The position numbers and the translations under genes are program-made. A stretch of 64,000 nucleotides of DNA from an uncultured Robinsoniella sp. (GTDB taxonomy: Bacteria; Bacillota; Clostridia; Lachnospirales; Lachnospiraceae). This document shows positions 61,118-64,000 of the stretch, one piece after another. Position 1 is the stretch's first letter; each line of letters begins with the position of its first letter. The stretch lies in contig UQGG01000001.1 in NCBI GenBank assembly GCA_900540475.1, positions 1 to 64,000 of the forward strand, in the 5' to 3' direction. The notes below the pieces were generated by a model. The model was not told where the DNA came from. It saw nothing but the letters and a program-made list of their open reading frames with translations, and made no database searches.

Positions 61118-62077
61118 ATGACAGAACAGGTGAAAGAGAAATTAGAACATCTTCCGGAAGCTCCGGGAGTCTACAAAATGCTGGATGGAAAAGGGAAAAT
61201 TATATATATCGGGAAGAGTAAATGCCTGAAGAAACGGGTGAAATCATATTTTGTGGAGACGCCTAAATGGGATAAGGTAAATCGGATGGCACCCTTTATA
61301 AAAGATCTTGATTATGTGGTTACGGATACCCATTTGGAAGCCATGCTTTTAGAATGCGAACTTATTAAACAAATTCGCCCATATTTCAATGTGCTGATGA
61401 AATACGATGACCGCTATGTGTACCTGAAGGTGGGAAGGACATTTCCCGATAAACTGTTATCTGTTGCCGGACACAGGGAAGAAAACTGCTTTGGACCATT
61501 TCGCAGCAGAAGCACTTTGCTGGAGATTATTGATTTCATGAAAAATGTGTATCCGGTAGAAAAAATAAAAAGAACCTACCAGCTGACCTATCATATCTTT
61601 CCAAAGCCGCTCACCCGGGAAAGCTGGGCGGATACACAGCAGGCGCTAATGGAATTCTGCATAAAGGGATCTGTACGGGAACAGTTTCTAAGACAGGCTC
61701 AAAAGACAATGAGCAAGGCAGCACAGGCTGAAAAGTATGAAACAGCTGCATTCTACCGGGATTTAATCCAGTATCTGCAATATCTGAAAAAGGGGCTGGA
61801 TTCTTATGAGAACTGGATGAAACGCCATGTACTGCTGAATCTGGAAACAGACGGCGGCAGAAAACTGTTCTATATTGTAAACGGGCGTGTGATACATAAA
61901 AAGACAATTTTGCAGGCGCTGCCCCGGGTAAAGGAGGCGTTTCGAAAGGAAAGCCTGGAAATATTATCAGAGATTACGGATAATCTGGACCATAAGGGAA
62001 ATATCGATTACTGTGATATTATTTATAGTGAAATGAGAGGACAGCCGTCAGAAAAAATAGAGATTGAGTTTTTGTAA
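61118..62077 (+). CDS. Short UvrC-like GIY-YIG nuclease
   Basis: A 320-residue protein corresponding to the N-terminal part of UvrC: GIY-YIG domain (PEAPGVYKMLDGKGKIIYIGKSKCLKKRVKSYF, about 10-45), a linker, and a UVR-type helical hairpin (QKTMSKAAQAEKYETAAFYRDLIQYLQ, about 195-225). The RNase H-like 5-prime nuclease and HhH domains of full UvrC are missing, so only 3-prime type incision would be expected, as in E. coli Cho. The start at 61118 fits UvrC N-termini, with GGAGG 12 nt upstream; in-frame ATG 61082 is an alternative. Confidence 0.85.
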   Translation: MTEQVKEKLEHLPEAPGVYKMLDGKGKIIYIGKSKCLKKRVKSYFVETPKWDKVNRMAPFIKDLDYVVTDTHLEAMLLECELIKQIRPYFNVLMKYDDRYVYLKVGRTFPDKLLSVAGHREENCFGPFRSRSTLLEIIDFMKNVYPVEKIKRTYQLTYHIFPKPLTRESWADTQQALMEFCIKGSVREQFLRQAQKTMSKAAQAEKYETAAFYRDLIQYLQYLKKGLDSYENWMKRHVLLNLETDGGRKLFYIVNGRVIHKKTILQALPRVKEAFRKESLEILSEITDNLDHKGNIDYCDIIYSEMRGQPSEKIEIEFL

Positions 62078-62080
62078 AAA

Positions 62081-62110
62081 AGCTGCAATCGGATTCCAGT
62101 GATTGCAGCT
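62081..62110 (+). terminator. Hairpin after the UvrC-like gene
   Basis: AGCTGCAATC (62081-62090) pairs perfectly with GATTGCAGCT (62101-62110). The following GGCTTTAAC has only a short T run, so termination may be weak. Confidence 0.65.
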
Positions 62111-62119
62111 GGCTTTAAC

Positions 62120-62181
62120 TCCTTTGTGATGCATTGCGGCAAATTATGGTTGAACATATGACTGAACGCAAACACGCTCTA
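62120..62181. repeat. Partial copy of the TAGAGCGTGTTT palindromic element
   Basis: It ends in AAACACGCTCTA (62170-62181) like the element at 13548 and retains a degenerate GCATTGCGGCAAAT block matching its interior. The other terminus is missing. The terminal bases overlap the stop codon region of the HTH-superoxide reductase gene. Confidence 0.6.
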
Positions 62182-62757
62182 GAGAGCAAACAATCCATGA
62201 TTGCTGCAGCAGATGTAGAATTTCCCGCTCCTGATTTTTGGAATGCGAAGCTCGGCATTTTGTTCCGGATATAATTTGATTAACTGAAGCCGGTCACAGG
62301 TGACATAGGCGGCAAAGGTCAGGTAGTGTTCTCTGGTCATGGGATGATTCAGGGTGATATAAGATTCATCATCTATGTCCGCTGCCGTTATTTTATGGTG
62401 CGCATCGACCGCCTTTACTTTAAGGGGCTCCAATTTTCGTCCGCAGCAGGAAAGCTCTGCTTTAGCCGTACTTGTCAGAACATTTCCGCAAGTCGGGCAC
62501 AGATAAAACTTTACTCTTTTCATATTTCCTCCATCTGTATGGTTCGGGTCTAAATCGCCCTGTAATATTTTTTCTATATTGACCCCTAATATATGGGACA
62601 ATTCACTAAGCAGTGATACATCGGGGCATCCAAGCCCTCTCTCCCACTTGGAGATGGTCTTGTCACTGATATTCATAGCATCCGCAATTTCCTTTTGCGT
62701 CATATGCTTTTCTTTTCGCAGTTCCAATATCAGCAGTCCCACTTTATTACAATCCAT
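62179..62757 (-). CDS. XRE-type HTH fused to a desulfoferrodoxin/superoxide reductase domain
   Basis: A 192-residue fusion. The N-terminal XRE HTH (about 6-65; MTQKEIADAMNISDKTISKWERG) is joined to a desulfoferrodoxin-like region with both metal sites: centre I cysteines C87, C90, C104, C105 (CPTC...CC) and centre II ligands H121, H138, H144, C184 and H187 (NHPMTREHYLTF; CCSNHG). All five superoxide reductase ligands appear conserved. It may be a redox- or superoxide-sensing regulator or a DNA-bound scavenger. ATG 62757 follows AGGAGG at 8 nt; a GTG at 62766 overlaps that site. The C-terminus abuts a palindromic element. Confidence 0.85.
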   Translation of the reverse strand: MDCNKVGLLILELRKEKHMTQKEIADAMNISDKTISKWERGLGCPDVSLLSELSHILGVNIEKILQGDLDPNHTDGGNMKRVKFYLCPTCGNVLTSTAKAELSCCGRKLEPLKVKAVDAHHKITAADIDDESYITLNHPMTREHYLTFAAYVTCDRLQLIKLYPEQNAELRIPKIRSGKFYICCSNHGLFAL

Positions 62758-62806
62758 TTTATTCACCTCCTGTAATCAGCATAAGCCACCGGGAAACATA
62801 TTGCAA

Positions 62807-63559
62807 TCAACGCTCCGTAGAGTAGGTGTACAATTTTCCCGCTTTTCCCGTTCTTTGAACAGCTTCTAAGTAATAGAGTACATTCAATGCCAGCTGTGCC
62901 TTGGATAGAGACAGCTTAGAAGCAGATTTAAAGTCTTTGGATGTAAAATTGGGTTTCAGTCCAGGGGGAATCAGTTTGTAATAATCTTCCGGACTGTCTA
63001 TGAAGATTTCATCTGTTAAACCAATGGGTATCCGTTCACAGCGTGAAGATCCTTTTTTCTTATCCTGGCTCCACCCGTCCAGATAGCGGTACTCTTCGAT
63101 CTCGATCATGGCAATGGTCAGCTTAATTCTGGGATTTTTAAGGAGTTCCTTAATTTTGTACAACTCATGGAAGATGTCGTAATAACTGCCGCGTCTGGGG
63201 CTTTTCCTGGGCGGTGAAACCTCTCCTGTCGTCTTATCGACCCACAGAAGCCATTTGGTGCTGGCGATTGGGTATACGATACGCACATCACAGACCTTGG
63301 TAAATACCTCCAGTTTTTTCCGAAGTTTGTTAAAATTCTGGGTTTGTATCTCAATAATCTCCCGTTCCGACATAATATCCGCTACATAAGACTCCACCCG
63401 TACTTCTTGGTGTTCTATTCGGGGTTCATAGTATTCTTTTAATACTGCATGGAGTGTTTTTTCTGACAGTGTCCCGATGCCGTTGAAGTTTTTGCTGCCA
63501 TATCGAATCTTTTGACAGGCATTTAAAAAGCGCTGTTGTTTGTTTTCCAGGTTATTCAT
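62807..63559 (-). CDS. Uncharacterised protein with PD-(D/E)XK-like motif
   Basis: A 250-residue protein with no signal peptide or TM. The stretch RVESYVADIMSEREIIEIQT contains D and E-x-Q spaced as in PD-(D/E)XK nuclease folds (the E-I-Q variant), followed by a helix (NFNKLRKKLEVF) and a strand (VRIVYPIASTKWLLWVD). The C-terminal half looks helical with a KAQLALNVLYYLEAV winged-helix-like segment. No known family was recognised; a nuclease-like fold is inference from the motif. Its 5-prime leader contains 12-nt repeats. Possible binding site AAGGA about 12 nt before ATG 63559. Confidence 0.6.
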   Translation of the reverse strand: MNNLENKQQRFLNACQKIRYGSKNFNGIGTLSEKTLHAVLKEYYEPRIEHQEVRVESYVADIMSEREIIEIQTQNFNKLRKKLEVFTKVCDVRIVYPIASTKWLLWVDKTTGEVSPPRKSPRRGSYYDIFHELYKIKELLKNPRIKLTIAMIEIEEYRYLDGWSQDKKKGSSRCERIPIGLTDEIFIDSPEDYYKLIPPGLKPNFTSKDFKSASKLSLSKAQLALNVLYYLEAVQRTGKAGKLYTYSTER

Positions 63560-63590
63560 AATCTTATTTATCTGTCCTTGTCTTTAAAAT

Positions 63591-63684
63591 TTCTATTTGA
63601 GTTTCTATCTTCGTTTCTATTTGAGTTTCTATATTTGTGCTTCTATTGTATTTCTATTTGTGCTTCTATTTGTGTTTTTATTTA
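63591..63684. repeat. 12-nt degenerate repeat tract upstream of the 62807 gene
   Basis: About seven degenerate copies of TTTCTATTTGAG / CTTCTATTTGTG on the plus strand (minus strand AAATAGAAACTC). The tract starts 32 bp before the minus-strand start codon and would lie in its leader RNA. The remainder of 63685-63899 has no gene and no obvious structure. Confidence 0.8.
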
Positions 63685-63899
63685 TAATCCTTGTATATCT
63701 CATATACTCTATAAGCATACAACAGTGCAGCAGGTATTGTAAATAGTAAATGAAACAGAATACAACGTTATAGAAAATAAAAACGACAAGGATAATAGAA
63801 AATAATGAAAAAAAGATGTCACAACCAGCAGCCGGGGTTGTCTAATTAAGTGTAACGAGTGAAAAGGCATATTTTATGCAATGATCAAGGAGGATAAGA

Positions 63900-64000
63900 A
63901 TGAACAATAAGGTAATTTTAGAGTTTTTAACACTGCTGCAGAAGCATAATTCTTTAGAGTGGATGCAGGAAAATAAGAAACTCTACCAGGAAGCAAAAGG
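63900..64000 (+). CDS. DUF2461 family protein, truncated by the window end
   Basis: Only the first 33 residues are present: MNNKVILEFLTLLQKHNSLEWM then QENKKLYQEAK. This matches the start of DUF2461 (TIGR02453) proteins, which begin with a helix and an N-x-x-E/D-W-F/M pattern. AAGGAGG (63888-63894) precedes ATG 63900. Function unknown; the rest lies beyond the window. Confidence 0.7.
   Translation, partial: MNNKVILEFLTLLQKHNSLEWMQENKKLYQEAK

Overview
The window looks like part of the chromosome of a gut Lachnospiraceae bacterium (Firmicutes, Clostridia). The reasons are moderate GC, strong AGGAGG-type ribosome binding sites with frequent TTG and GTG starts, the clostridial order radical SAM pair / RNase E-G / rplU-prp-rpmA-obgE-yhbY-nadD-yqeK-rsfS, an N-terminally extended L27 beside its Prp protease, and a LexA that diverges from a YneA-like gene. 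The genus cannot be settled from sequence alone. No tRNA, rRNA, CRISPR array or intact transposase gene was seen.

Layout. Positions 1-10.4 kb hold a housekeeping block for ribosome assembly, RNA processing and NAD synthesis. It is interrupted by a PHP phosphoesterase, a VOC protein and a palindromic element. Positions 10.4-17.0 kb hold a two-component system that diverges from an ABC ATPase / CARDB membrane protein / FtsX-type permease operon. Positions 17.3-24.3 kb hold an AraC regulator diverging from a sugar ABC importer (binding protein, two permeases, a 59-residue membrane protein) and a GH112 galactosyl-HexNAc phosphorylase. QueT with a probable preQ1-I riboswitch follows, then a secreted DUF1002 protein and an SGNH hydrolase. 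Positions 27.8-35.3 kb are one 2474-residue secreted GH101 endo-alpha-N-acetylgalactosaminidase with FIVAR repeats. Positions 35.5-39.3 kb are mglBAC. Positions 39.4-42.7 kb are a very AT-rich, bacteriocin-like island. Positions 42.9-48.4 kb are a YesN/YesM-type two-component system with two sugar-binding proteins.

From 48.8 kb on come lexA/yneA, an acetyltransferase, a decayed non-coding stretch with SOS-box-like palindromes and an hxlR remnant, several membrane proteins and regulators, and a PocR-type regulator. Next are MarR and DUF4180 genes and a glycerol dehydrogenase / dihydroxyacetone kinase operon. The window ends with a short UvrC-like nuclease, an HTH-superoxide reductase fusion, a possible PD-(D/E)XK-like protein and the start of a DUF2461 gene.

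How the genes fit together. The stretch 17.3-48.4 kb reads as a mucin O-glycan programme. GH101 would release Gal-beta-1,3-GalNAc (galacto-N-biose) outside the cell, the family-1 ABC importer would take it up, and GH112 would split it by phosphorolysis. MglBAC would recover free galactose or glucose, and the YesMN system with its paralogous binding proteins would sense it. A second metabolic module (55.5-60.9 kb) oxidises glycerol to dihydroxyacetone and phosphorylates it, probably under the PocR-type regulator.

The least explained parts are the island at 39.4-42.7 kb (secreted peptide, two FtsX-like permeases of very unequal size, ATPase, tail-anchored small protein), three families of palindromic MITE-like elements, and several A-rich 12- or 36-nt repeat tracts just upstream of genes.
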